From: Symsagittifera roscoffensis
Taxonomy: Eukaryota; Xenacoelomorpha; Acoela; Convolutidae
NCBI RefSeq assembly: GCF_963678635.1
Contig: NC_087067.1
Coordinates: 36,900,686 to 36,960,685, forward strand
DNA length: 60,000 nucleotides
Direction: 5' to 3'
Position numbers and translations under genes: made by a program. A model generated the notes under the pieces. That model was not told the DNA's origin. It worked only from the letters and a program-made list of their open reading frames with translations, and made no database searches. This document shows positions 22,805 to 34,599 of the stretch, piece by piece. The number at the start of each line of letters is the position of its first letter. Position 1 is the stretch's first letter.

Positions 22805-23460
22805 ATGAGCGACACTAACGACCTCATGGATTTCATCTCAGCGAGTCTAGGAACGACTGTGGACGAGATTTGTCAGCTTCTACTAGATTGCAACTTCGGA
22901 CTGGCAGATACGGAGCTGGCGATGTTCATCGTCGCACTCTTGAATGCAATGGGAAGAGAGGGCCGCGGGGACCGCCCCTTGGAGGTAGTTTTGATATTAG
23001 CCCTTGGCGAGTACGGCGGTACAGCCGAAAGGGCCGAAATAGCCTCTTGCGACGGCGATTTGGAAAGATGTCGGGTTACGATTTGTCTCGTGAGCCAGGA
23101 TTGGGTGAGCAAAGGGACTATAGGTTAAAAGCGATGCCCCTACCCGACCGCATTTACTCCTCTACGCAGCCGCTCCTTGGATTCGAGAGATCACGCAATG
23201 GGCCGGACCCTTCATATTCGGTGGACTCTCCAACAGCCGTTCCTCCATCTAATAAAGTTAAGCAGAATGAGATCGAAATCCAGACTGCGGAAACGATCAA
23301 AACCCTGGACAAGATAGAAAAAGATTGACAAGAATTGCACGCCAAATTGGAAGAATACGAGGCAATGACCCATGAACGGGACGAATGGAAGAAGAAGCAG
23401 GATGAGTTATCGTAAGCTCTTAAGGAAAAAGTGATCGAACACCTGAAGGATCTTTAAATG
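22805..23460 (+). pseudogene. N-terminal part of the decayed block, with coiled-coil stretch
   Basis: The frame from the Met at 22805 (MSDTNDLMDFISASLG...) reads as a compact alpha-helical segment to about 22950, where the reading shifts to the next phase. From about 23240 the phase of the 22870 frame gives a Glu/Lys-rich heptad-like stretch (EIEIQTAETIKTLDKIEKD, then LEEYEAMTHERDEWKKKQDE), continuing through in-frame stops at 23326 and beyond. This looks like a coiled coil. No initiator context or promoter is recognised, although the Met at 22805 lies exactly where GC content rises. Confidence 0.55.
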
Positions 23461-23956
23461 GCGAAGGTGAGTAGGTTGTCACCAGAAGTCCTGGCGACAA
23501 TGAATTCGGATGGGTCCAAGGACACGCAGTCCAGGATGAGAGCACAGGAGCTGTGCGAAGCTAGGGAGCCCGTGGCCCCTCCTCAGGCATCCTCGCCTGC
23601 ATAGAGTTCTAGGAATACCATACCTGACCCCTCGGACACCTAACTTGCCCACAATTACAAGAGACGTTCGAGTAAGTAGCCACAGCATCGATTGACGAAA
23701 TCAACCAAATCAGCAGAGGGGTCGTTCCCACCCAAAGCACTGACCGCTCAACGGGTAGCTCAGGGCGAGAGCCGCATACTGGTTCAACACGCAGTGAGAC
23801 CACCTTAAAGTCGCGAGTCGTGGACATAAGGAAGAACCTTGGAGTTCTGAACTTCTTCGTGCAGGTGACCGCGGCCACCCCCAAGCCTGCCTCAATAGCA
23901 TGAGCTGGAACCCTGCCGCCACTCATCAAATGATTCCTTCTGGGAGTCGTCATCTG

Positions 23957-24534
23957 ATTGTAGGGGAGAGCTTGGTGAGAGATCTGATCAAGAACTGTGC
24001 AAGACCATCGCTGTTTCCTTCGCGGGAGCCTCCGTGGCCCAGGTGATCAAGATGATGGAGCTCCAGGACGAAGACCAGTTGGATACTTTATTGATATTGA
24101 TAAGCACGAACGACCTTTCCAGGACTCTGGTCTCGCCGGAGACCAGATAGGAACCTTTGTTAGTCTGCATCTTGAATGAGTTGAAAGAAAAATATAAATC
24201 CAGGCTCGTGGTCTTAAGCGCGGTCCAACATAACACGAATATAGGCACGCCAGTAGCCGATTATATGAGCGGCAATGTGGTCCAGTGCAATGAGATGATC
24301 TGCATCCTGTTCTGGAGCAACCCAGGCGAAATGGGGTTCGTGGAGCTAGAGAGCACGCTGCGTATGACTGACTACCGCGCACTCACAAAAGATGGAATAC
24401 ATTTTACCGCCCAGCAAGGAAGGCGATGGATCAATGATGACTTGCAAAAGAAGGTTGAGGAACAAAAAGAGGAGCTGAGAGCGACCAATTCCGTGGCTCG
24501 GATTAGATTAGCTCGACTGGCAGAAGAAGAGTGA
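23957..24534 (+). pseudogene. Decayed SGNH/GDSL-type hydrolase domain
   Basis: Three of the four SGNH blocks can be read in order. Block I: IVGESLVRDL with the nucleophile-type Ser codon at 23969-23971 (family form GDS, here GES). Block III: LILISTNDLSRT at about 24091-24125 with the Asn at 24109-24111 (family form GxND, here STND). Block V: DGIHFTAQQGRRW starting 24391 (family form DxxH). Between block I and block III the phase changes, and an in-frame TAG lies at 24148-24150, so the domain is not translatable as it stands. Esterase domains of this type are known in ORF1 of CR1-like LINEs and in many cellular lipases/acyl esterases. The assignment rests on motif order and spacing only. Confidence 0.65.
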
Positions 24535-25362
24535 GGATCAATGTGCCTGAGCCACTCGCCAGTCGTCTTGAACCTTTCGCATCAGAGATGAATAATGTCG
24601 CTCTTGTTACTCCCAAACCGGACGTAAGACCGTCCCCACTCATCGAAGGCAGCCACTGGAGAGCAGGCGTGGAAGACCGAATAACCAGGATTCAACGAGC
24701 TTCCAGGCCTCCACGAGTGCGAGTAACTTGCCTGCAGCAGTTCCAACTACTGCGGAAAATTCCTCAATCAACCCTGCGCCGGTAGAAGGGGTTGGTTCGA
24801 CCAGCATCTTAGTGTGGAACCGACTGGATCCCAATGCATAGGTACAAAATTTAAGGCTGACATGTTTACGAGATAAAACATGAATACGCTGGCATGCCAA
24901 TCTGACGCAAAAAGAATGATGAATGGAAATGGCCCCACGGTGTCAGAATTGTATCAGATATCAGGCGTGGACTGGTTGCTGGGGCAACAAAAGCAATTTA
25001 CCTCCACTACCACGCTATGACTTGTGAACCTCCACGGATTACCTCAATAGGACCCCTGTTAATGCGATCCTTGCCGGACGCCCAGAGATAATGTCTCCTC
25101 TAAGTTTTTAACGGAGGACAAGCCAAACAACAAACATCATAAGACGTACCGACAATTCTCTAAGCCAGGGGCTAGACGCCTGGTGAGTACTCAAGATAAT
25201 ATACCCGGGCGACTCCAGTGGATGGGGATAATTATAAGTCCAAGGGGCTGAAAAAACTGAAGGATGATAGCCTATTTGCTGCCTGCGATACACAGGATAT
25301 CACGAAGGTGTGGTATTTGATAGTGGCCTGTACAGACTTCGTTTATACGCTCCAATAATTTT

Positions 25363-26780
25363 TTGGCCAGACATGATTTTCCTGACATCTCTCACATAAG
25401 CGTGAAGAGAGTTGTCAACCTGGATCCGCAAGTGAGAAAAGTCGTTGGATCGAATGATCGCTTGCAGAGTCGGGGACTATCGGGCCACCTCACGGATGGG
25501 TCAGTTCCCATCAATGACGTCATAGTGGAGGTGATAATGAAGTTCTTATTGGCCATGACAGAAGCGAAAACGCCGATACAGGGATGCTTCACTAGGAATG
25601 TGGTGAGAACCATTTTCATGTTGTCGCCTGGATATGCCACACTGCCGGAACCCTTGCATTTTATATACACAATGGTACCCTGCTTGTAGAGGTACGATTT
25701 GACGAAGTGATTCCGGCACTGAACAGAACTATTAATCCTTACACGTATTAACCCCTTCGATCAGAAATCCCTTCCGTCTGCTCGGACAATTCGAATGCCC
25801 TACAGGGTTTTAAAAAGCACAGCACAACCCGAGTGGTGCTGGATGAAGTTTTGGGTTTGGAACTGTCGAAATTCGCCAGTTTGCTGAAGTTGAGACTAAG
25901 AGTGAATGATAACCATCTACTGATGCAGCAGATGTTTAATGGTTTATGGTTCAGGTAGGTGGAGTACGAACAGAACGAGCAGGAGAGTATGGTCAGGCGT
26001 ATTTGACATCGTCTGAAGACCTCATGGCGCTAGCCCTGTGGACGAAGCCGCACACTATTGCGTGGCTGTATCTGTCGCCTTCGAAAACGTTCCAATAGTG
26101 ATAAAGGAGATACACACGCACTTGAAAACTCTATTGAACGAAAGAGAGCAGGCAGCAGGCTTGATGATAAAATTAATGCAGGACGTGAATACTATGTCTC
26201 TAGATAAGTTGGATGCAGATGTAATGGCAAAGAGAGCACAGCATGAGATATCCGACGCGATGTTGAGAGGAATGGGAGTGGGATGGACGTCATCCTTCCT
26301 ATCCACGTGCAATCCGTTAGCCTTCAGGAACTTGATTGGGATCTTTGTGAGAGATGTCGATCGGCCTTGTATTGGCACTTGATGTGAAGTTTGGACGAGA
26401 GAACTTTGTAAACGGACCGGTTACCTTCTTCACTCAGGCACTAGCAGACCTGAGGTTGGAGGGGCTTCTCATCTTGATCACGATGACGTATGGTCGACTG
26501 GTTGACCTCTTTGTTCTCTTGCGTTACCCAGAGCAGCTGCAGGGGTCAAACCAGGAGCTCAACGCGCTGTTGAAGATCGCTTCTCATCGAAAGATGAAGG
26601 ATTGGAGAACGCTCCTGATTCAGTACTTCCTACAACAGAACAGGAGCCTAACCGGAGAGGACAAGACCCTTGCAGAGGCGAATGACTGCAAGAAATGTGG
26701 TGGCATGCCCTTATTAATGGATCTAGCCGTGATGATTCGGATCGATCCGTTGGCTCTAGTATTTCAACTGTGAGAGTTCG
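25363..26780 (+). pseudogene. Central helical part of the decayed block
   Basis: Frames at 25363-25689, 26038-26382 and 26354-26773 read as well-mixed protein sequence with alternating helical and hydrophobic stretches (for example VPINDVIVEVIMKFLLAM, FENVPIVIKEIHTHLKTLL, VTFFTQALADLRLEGLLI). The first two share a phase; the third is shifted by one, and its start overlaps the end of the second, showing a frameshift at about 26370. A CKKCGG pair lies at about 26690. I do not recognise a family. Length and order suggest a single large ancestral protein. Confidence 0.5.
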
Positions 26781-27680
26781 ACACAATAATGTAATAATGA
26801 CCGGTGAGGTCGCACGTGTTCCCCGATATGCAATTGAGAGCGTTCAGAAGTTCGGTGATTTATGTCAACTTAGTCTCAGTGGTGAAATGATCGGTGTTGA
26901 ACTGGGTCGAGCAGCGGGAGGTGAGGGGATTAGCCAGCGATGATCGACTGTTCCGAAGAGTAGCCAAATCAGGCTGGAAATTGACAAAATTCAAGACCCA
27001 ATTCAAGTGCAGGATGTGTGGTGAAGACTTGGCCAACGTCGAATTCAACCCCAAGATCTGGAACTTGCGCCCAATAGTGAAGGATTCAAGAGAGGCGATG
27101 CAGGTTCCGGCGTGGCCGGCAGCATATGCTCACGTGAAAGTGAATCAGCAGACGAGGTCTTTATGCTCCTAGCTTTTGCCAGATTAATGCTCTCGATATC
27201 CACCGATAAGGAGGGTGTTGCTAGGAGTTACGTCTCTTGTTCTTGCCCCTCGCATCGGAGCGACTTGTCGAACAAAGAATGCAGAAATGTAGCGAAAGTA
27301 TAGAGCCACGTTTCATCAGATGGAACGTGGCGGCTATGCAAACATTTGACTTAAGTTTACTTGATGCATGGAGTCGAAAGATTATCAAAGTCCCACCATC
27401 CAAGAAGCCCGCGGTCACCCCGACGTTTGGAATAATGTATATTCAAAAGCTGACGATCAGTCGAAAATGAAAAAGCCAGGACGAGAGAAAGTAGTAGTAA
27501 TAGAACTGGGGAAGGAATCGAGAGGAGGCATCTATATGATGATAGATGAGCTGGCACCACATAGTGATGAATCGGTGGAATTCCTCGTGAATGACGAATT
27601 GTTCTACAATGCGATTGACATAATTGTACCGACTCGGTCGGACTCACGCATGGATATGCAACAGGGCCCCTCATGATCTG
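26780..27680 (+). pseudogene. Decayed block, cysteine-pair segment and following frames
   Basis: The frame at 26894-27172 contains FKCRMCGEDL, a CxxC pair that together with CKKCGG upstream may have formed a zinc ribbon-like fold. The frame at 27368-27676 (VVVIELGKESRGGIYMMID...) continues in the same phase after stops. No catalytic motif is visible and no family is recognised. Confidence 0.45.
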
Positions 27681-30600
27681 GACCGAAACCAGACGATATC
27701 AAAAATGACGACGCTAAAGATCAGGAGGACTGCCTCATACATGGAAAAGGGTGGAAAATGAGCGGAATCGACATGGGAGCATTGGAGAGATTCGCTGGAG
27801 TACAAGTTCAGTGAGGAGGATGACAGTGGAGAGGTTGACGAACGGTTAGCATCGATACTGCCCGTCATCAATTATGTCTCTATGAATCCCCTCGGAGGAG
27901 GAGGCTTGACAAAGCCATGAGAGTATCTTTTCTGTGCAAGCTGTCAGAGGAGGAATGTTATAGATATCAAAGCGAACATGAACGACAAACGGGAATGGTG
28001 TGGACTCGAGTGGCCTTTATGGAGAGGACCTGGGATGTGATACGCAGGTACTGAACGGAGTCCATGATGAAACTGGGGTTGAATCAACTCATCATGCGTG
28101 AGGTTCTAGAGAAATTGATGGGCCCCACTGAATCTGACGGTCTGACCGAGTCAGTCACAGAAGAGAGCGCCGATGAAAACCCAATCACTAGGAAACAACC
28201 AGTTAAATGAGCCAAGGAAGAGCTAAGAGAATGAAAAAAAAAGCCGGCAGCAAGGCTGTGAACCCTAATAATAAAGTCGAAAGTGAATGCAGTCGTGATC
28301 TCGCTGGCAAAAGTATTCCGTCCTGCTGAGAATGGACAAGGAGATCGTGCAGTACCAAATGGAGGAGAAAAAGAGAACTTGATACCACCAATGCCCTCAG
28401 CAGCCTTGAAATTGAAGAAGAGCAAACGAACACTGGCAGACGCTAAACTTGAAATGAAGGTTATCAGCCAGTGCGGATCTCTTGGACTAGATGACTACAA
28501 GCCTTCGTGAAAGAACATGGCAGGAAGGAAACTGGAAGGACAAATTGACGTGGTTGAATATAGTCGGATTACGAAACCCGACTTGGTTCACATGGGCGAT
28601 CCTGCTGGTGGCTATATGGAGATGATCAAGACGAAGAACTCAGCGAGAGGGCACCTGATGGCTTGGAGTTTTAAAAAAAGGCCATGCAGGAACATTTGCA
28701 GGAGTTAATGGAAGATTCTAATTTGAGACTGAAAAAATATGGCACTATAATGTCATAGGAAGCAACTGAAAATGATCTCGAACTGCTGGTGAAGATTTCT
28801 TGGAGGGTCGTACTCCAGAAAAATTTTGATAAGTCTATGAAAACACCTTCAACAGTAACGGCGGGCGTAGCTAGACCAGCCGTGCGTGAGAACAGAGTTG
28901 CATATGCGACTAGCATGGTGTCTGATGTGTATCAACAGAACGGAGTACGAAGCCAGTAATGACTTGAGATTGAGAGAGCAAGAATTGGAAGATTCAAACG
29001 ACATCGAGAGCTACAGAAGATTGGACTAAGTGAGAAGGCGCTCCATCAAAAAGCTTAAAGTGAATCGGGATCAAGTTGACAGAGTCAGAGATCCGAAGAA
29101 GTACGTGACCTTGGGCAAACTAGAGTCGTTCCAATGCGTGTCAGGGGTGCTTGGGATGGCATATAATCCTTTCGTAGATAGAAAGCAAGGGATTGTATTT
29201 TGACTTTGAGCAAGCTATAGTCCTCGACTTCTGGGTCGAGAGGGTGAAAAAATTCAGAATGCTGATATTCGAACAGCCTAGTTTAGGAGTCATTCCGGAG
29301 GGTTGAGTGGTCGAATCATCAATTCCGTAACTGAAGGGACAGGTGAGCTTTGAATGTGGGTCATGGGACGTTCCTTTGAAAACCAGTTTTGTTACGATGT
29401 GGGAACTCATGAAACCCTCATGCTGTCCGAATCCAAATGCAGCTTTGATATGGGACGTGACTGTAGACATCGTGTTAGAACTGAGCGATAACGGGTTTCT
29501 ACTTGATTTGGAGGTGATACATCACCTGTTGGCTCTAAAATTTTTGAAGCGGGATGAAAGGTCACCAACGGAACCGTCCGAAAAGAATTCACCAAGTGAT
29601 TGGACGGAGAAGCGAATTTGCTTGGTTTCCAGTTGTGGAACGATAGGGCGCGTGCGTGGGACCGGCTACTGCTTGAATATATAGTGTGAGCATTATTGCC
29701 AGCTACCGAAAATGTGCGGAAGATCGAACATGTCGGACATAAACGAAATGGAGCTGATTGTGGAGGTGAACCTGATGGCCGCCTTGGGATTTTACAGCAT
29801 AGTCAGCTCGATTGAGTCATTGGAACGTATGGAGCGTGCCCGTGAGCTAGTTTCGAGCCTCAAGTGTAGAAATGAATCTGAAAGATAGTGAGGGACACCA
29901 TAGACCAATTGGCTCGAAGTATTTGGTGAGATCAAGCTCCGCCCCATACTGCAACAGCAAATAACCCACGCAAATGGTGTACTGGAAGTAAGAATACAAC
30001 AAATGTGGATCGATCCATTGTTCTCATTGTCTAAGTGTTTGTGACTGGGCAGAATGAATGTCGGAAAGGTCGTATGATTTGTTAACGAAGATCATTCGGG
30101 CGGTCCCGAATAAATACGACGGAGAACTGGAAGACGTAAACGGTGAGAACTTCACGAAATTGAGCGAAGGTAAGGTAAGTGAGTTCCAGAGGAAGAAAAA
30201 AAGAGGAGCATTCCCAGTCGAATCCTCCACAATAGATGAAAAAGACGAGACACATCAAGTAATGACCCATGGGATTGCCCAAGTTCAGCTGAACCATGGG
30301 AACTGTTCTCCACGGGATCCCGTATCAATTCTGGTAGTCTGTGCCACTGATTGCGCTGAGGTGGTAGGAGGCCAATGCTGGAACGAGTGAACAGGAGATG
30401 TCGATACCAACTACTAACCAGCTATGCAACGTGAAGTTCAACAACAACTTGAACTTGTTCAAAACCACCTGTAAGATCCTGAAGGTACCGAAGGCAATTG
30501 AAAGGATCTTGGCAAGGCAGAGATTAATGCCTTGGTTCCGTGCTGTGATGACGTCATGGATATATGAGCCCACAAAGCGTCATATGTCGAAAAATACGGA

Positions 30601-30990
30601 ATCTTACCAATCATTCCAGTTGGATATAGGACCGGGTGCCTTTAGAGGAGCATAGAAACGATGTCGCAACGGCTGTGAAACGTGTAGCTGGAATGTTCTG
30701 CACGACAGAGAGCGACCAGAAGGAGGTCTTACGAGCTGACCCGGAGCAAAATATGAGCCTGTGCTTGCACAACAATTTCTGCTGGAACCGGGAGCAGAAA
30801 ATGAATGTGGATCTTTTACAGTGCTGTAAACAGAGATTGTCAGTGTAAGCATGTGGGTCGCGGTCCGCAACTCCGTCGAGATGTTACAGAAGGTGCTAGA
30901 GGCCAGCGAAATATGAGAAGAAGACGACAAGGCCATGGAATAAAAAATGGCAACGAGAAGATGAAGACAGAAGTTAAGGAGGGATAGAAA
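27681..30990 (+). pseudogene. Decayed block, 3' part
   Basis: Protein-like readings persist in shifting phases, for example DFEQAIVLDFWVERVKKFRM near 29210, FECGSWDVPLKTSFVTMWEL near 29350, KIIRAVPNKYDGELEDVN near 30090 and DVATAVKRVAGMFCTTES near 30666. Stops are frequent between them. The GC-richer composition stops near 30990, with AT-rich DNA after it. I could not match any segment to a family. Confidence 0.45.
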
Positions 30991-32015
30991 TTGTCCTTGT
31001 CTGTAAAAAATTAACCAAACCAAGCACACTTGATGATTGAAAACTTTAAAACTTTTGTTTTCAGTAGAACGTGCTCAGACCAGGTGTCGAAGTAGTTGAA
31101 AATTAATATTCGTTGAATTCTAATGAGAAATGAGAAATTTAGATTTTTTTAATTTATACAGGTGATGAAACAAGTTTTTTAAACTTAAAAAAACTTGATT
31201 GAAAGTTTTTAACCTTCATGGAACAAATTTTCTTTTCGTCTTTTCGTGGCGATCTAGAAGAAAATTGGTACGCTCGCTCGAAAAGGGTGACTTTTCCTAG
31301 CCACAGGGTTTCCTAACTTTAATATTTAGAGCAACAGCATGTGTAAGCGTTTATACTTGGTGAGTAACTCCAAAATACTTTTAACGAGTGCGTGGCCGTC
31401 CCTTTCCCAAACCTTTTTGAAGAAGCAAGAGCAAGAACAAAAATGGTTAAATGAGTTGTGGAGTCCGAAAAAAACTCATCTAGGACACTCCTCATGGTGC
31501 ATATTTTTTGAAAACCTTGGTAAAGCAGTGAGATGTAGCATAATGCCATTTACGGATTTATTGCTTCGTATATTGCAATTGTTTCTGTTTGTTCCGGAAG
31601 AGCATGATTCAGAGTACTGAAGAAGAAGAAGAAGAAGAAGAAGAAGAAACACTTGAATTACTATAAATAATAGTCAATACATTAGTATAATTATACTGTA
31701 AAATTAACATTAGTTACAAATTTAATTTAGTTTCTCATGTTTGAATAAAATTAGATGAAATAATTACATCAATTAAACCATCAAAAAAGGGACAAAAAGG
31801 GGAAGGAAAACAATTATTTGATCATCCGTAAAAATTGTAAACTTGTAACATTGTCAAACTGAACCTGTAATTGCATATCAACAATTGAAACGGAACTCAA
31901 GCCCATTTATTTGTAGGTGTACATATGGGATTCGATTTCAGTTCAAAGGTGTAGTTTTTTATTTTGTTTTTGTAAATGTTTTACAAAAATTTCGTAATTT
32001 ACTGGGCGACGAATT
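30991..32015. other. AT-rich stretch with one unassigned frame and a GAA tract
   Basis: No gene is supported. A 93-codon plus frame at 31339-31620 (and an antisense one) has no recognisable motif. A (GAA)n tract follows it directly. Confidence 0.4.
31619..31648 (+). repeat. (GAA)n trinucleotide repeat
   Basis: About ten tandem GAA units in AT-rich DNA. Confidence 0.9.
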
Positions 32016-34290
32016 TCATTTTTTCGACAGCAGATGAAACAAACTTTTTGGTAGAGAAGCAGTTGAACAGTGGTTATCAAATTTTATTTGCTTCGTTTGT
32101 TTATTTATTATATAATTCGCTGTCGGTAGCCTCAGGCCATTTGTAAAAGCTTGTTTTTTGATGCTAAGATACTGAAATAGATACGTAACACATTTCAACT
32201 CAATTTTTTTTTTCAATTCCGCTAAATGATTTATTCTTAGTTCGGCAGAAAAATTAAATTTTGATTCAAAAAATGTGCGTTTCAAAGCCCAGTTCAAGTG
32301 CATATCTAATGACATCATTGAAATTACCTTAGTTTGCTCCAAAAACATTGCTGCATAATCTAAATAACTCAAAAATAAACAATCATAATTTGCCTTCAGT
32401 TTTCTTCGCTACGTTTTTGTCATTTGTAATAAAACCGTCAGTTTTTACATTCTATTTATCTTTTTTTTGACAAAAAATTAAGAATTGTGATTTTGATGCA
32501 ATCAAACTCAATTTATGTTTGGCAAAAAATTTAGTGAGTTCGAGCTAGGAACTTTGTAACTGATTCAACGCATCATTTGAAGTTAGGGACGATGCAATTC
32601 ATAAAATTGTCTGCATATTGCACCACAGTTTATTCATGTGTTACCCGTTCTTGTATATCGTTGACATAGAAAAATTGAACAAACATGGGCCAATATCGTA
32701 CCTTGTTGCACACCTCTGCTAACTTCAATACAATCGGAAAAAACTCTATTCACCTTTACCCTTTGAAGGCGTTCATTTAGGAAATCTTTAAATAATGCAT
32801 TCGCTTACTTTGAAAATCACAAACAGTGTAAATTGTGTTCTAAAATTTTAAGTGAAATTTAGTCAAAAGCCTATGAAAGATCCCATAAAGCTGCGTGAAC
32901 ATATTTTTTAGAATATATTTCTTTTCGGATACTTTCTGTAACGTTAAACAATCTTGTGTCCGGATCTTTTTGCGAAATTGTAACATTAGCCCGGAAGTTC
33001 ATACCGACGGAAAATAAAGCTAGGTTATGAAACGACTGGCTAGCATCTAAACACAGCTTCTCATGTTTTTAACCGTCTCTACCAAAGCCAGTTCAACGTG
33101 TGACCCTTTAACATCGGGTCGAAAAAGTCGTCCAACCTGCGCAAATTGATTTAGTTACATGCAAAAATAGTAAACTGATAGTAAGCTTTTCCAGACCACG
33201 AGGTCACTCCTAAAAACAAAGCTACTACTCAAATATCAAATTACTATTGTTTTTGTTCAGTAGATAAAAATCATCGTATCTGATGAGTCTTGAATCCGGT
33301 CAAAAGCTGTCTTCTTGGCGACCAGGAAGGGTAGCAAATCTTCCCAAAAGCCCTCCTGATTCTGGGGAATGGCTCCGTAACGGTTGTGGCTGAACAATCT
33401 ACACAAGTCAGAGTGTTTTTCTATTTATATCTTCAACTACAATTCTGTCGTTCTGTATTTCTATTATTTTGTTTTTCGCTCTTTTTCAATGGTTGCAAAA
33501 GTGCAAGGTCGTGATGTGTCTTTATTTTTGAAGTAATTTTTCAAAATTGATTTCATCACTTCAAATTAACGCCTTCTGGTTGGTGCAATTGAACGGTTAA
33601 CGCCACTAATCATTCAAAACAGCCAATTTTTTCACTAAACTGCTCCAAATGAAAATTCGTTGATGACATGCATTTCAGGCCATTCTGGTCGAATGTCACA
33701 AACCCAAAGTGAAATGGAGTACTTTTTTGATGTTTGTTCAGACATTCTGCTATGTGAGCTCGAAGATTATTTTCAAAGGTTTTGCACATTTTATTGAAAT
33801 AGGGCGATAACTTTTTGAATTCAACGGGTCAATATTTTTGAACAAGGGTGTGACGTTTGCTTTCTTAAGTTCAAATGGAAAAATTTTCTCATCTATGCAG
33901 GCATTATATCAAATTTAAGGCGAGTCACAATTATTGATTGGCCGTCAATTACTTCCCAAGCAGGTACGGTAGAAGGTCCCAGAGGTTTTTTGACACGTAA
34001 TTCTCGAAGTAAATCATAAGATATTGCTTCACTGTTATGTGCTAAAAATGGAAGGGTGGAAGTTCAAACTTAACTGGAATATAAGGTTGAGACTTAACAT
34101 TGCCAAAAAAGTCGAAATTCAAACTCGAAATGTGAAAATATATAGTTAAAGTGATTTGCAATTTTTATATCATTAGTTAGTTTTTCAACCTGGTCAATGA
34201 ATTTCCTTTGCCATTTTGTAGTTCGATTTGAAAACAAAAAACAAATCAACTGTTTTTTTTTGCTGATTTTTAAAATTCCCACCAAACGCT
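32016..34290 (-). pseudogene. Decayed LINE reverse transcriptase (CR1/Jockey-like)
   Basis: Reading the minus strand from 34290 downward, LINE landmarks appear in order through many frameshifts. TKWQRKFIDQVEKLTNDIKI...FNYIFS (34094-34285) matches the segment that precedes the RT. Near 33860-33800 there is a degenerate block of the type N-Y-R-P-I-S. Near 32720-32640 the reading RGVQQGTILAH corresponds to the GVPQGTILGP block. The final frame (32016-32372) is a likely thumb/tail remnant. None is intact. The overall style resembles the intact RT at 13376-15007. The element is old and non-functional. Exact termini and target duplication are not identifiable. Confidence 0.65.
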
Positions 34291-34599
34291 TGGGTTTGTT
34301 CAGTCCACTAAATTTCAGTCAAAATCATTTTTTTACCTTTACGCTGCGTCAAGATGAGGAGAAACAACAAGTGTGAACAAGGAAAGATTGCTTAAAATTT
34401 TCAGGACTGAAAAATTGGATTGCATGTGAGTGTTGTTCTAGTTGGTAGCATATCAGTTGTTTAAAAGTTTCCCTCAGCGACTCTGAGATAACCCTTGGTT
34501 TCAATGTACTTTATGAGTTGATGTAAAATCTGTTAAAAATGCAACAAAAGGTAATGATTTAGTACTAGACATTTTTGTTATAACTGCCATAACAAATCT

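Larger units (their letters stand above)
22805..30990 (+). pseudogene. Long decayed coding block of unknown origin with coiled coil and SGNH-type domain
   Basis: For about 8.2 kb the sequence is clearly richer in G and C than its flanks and is covered by plus-strand frames of 60-150 codons with balanced protein-like composition. These frames succeed one another in different phases, separated by single stops and frameshifts, which is what a long decayed coding region gives. Order seen: N-terminal acidic-hydrophobic segment from the Met at 22805; charged coiled-coil stretch to about 23450; SGNH esterase-like domain 23957-24450; basic/proline-rich linker; long alpha-helical segments 25363-26780; cysteine pairs near 26685 and 27010; further unassigned segments to 30990. 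I find no reverse-transcriptase, integrase, protease or polymerase motif. A coiled coil followed by an esterase resembles ORF1 of CR1-like LINEs, but the rest does not fit. It could be a decayed retroelement, an endogenised viral sequence, or another large mobile element. Origin unresolved. Confidence 0.7.
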
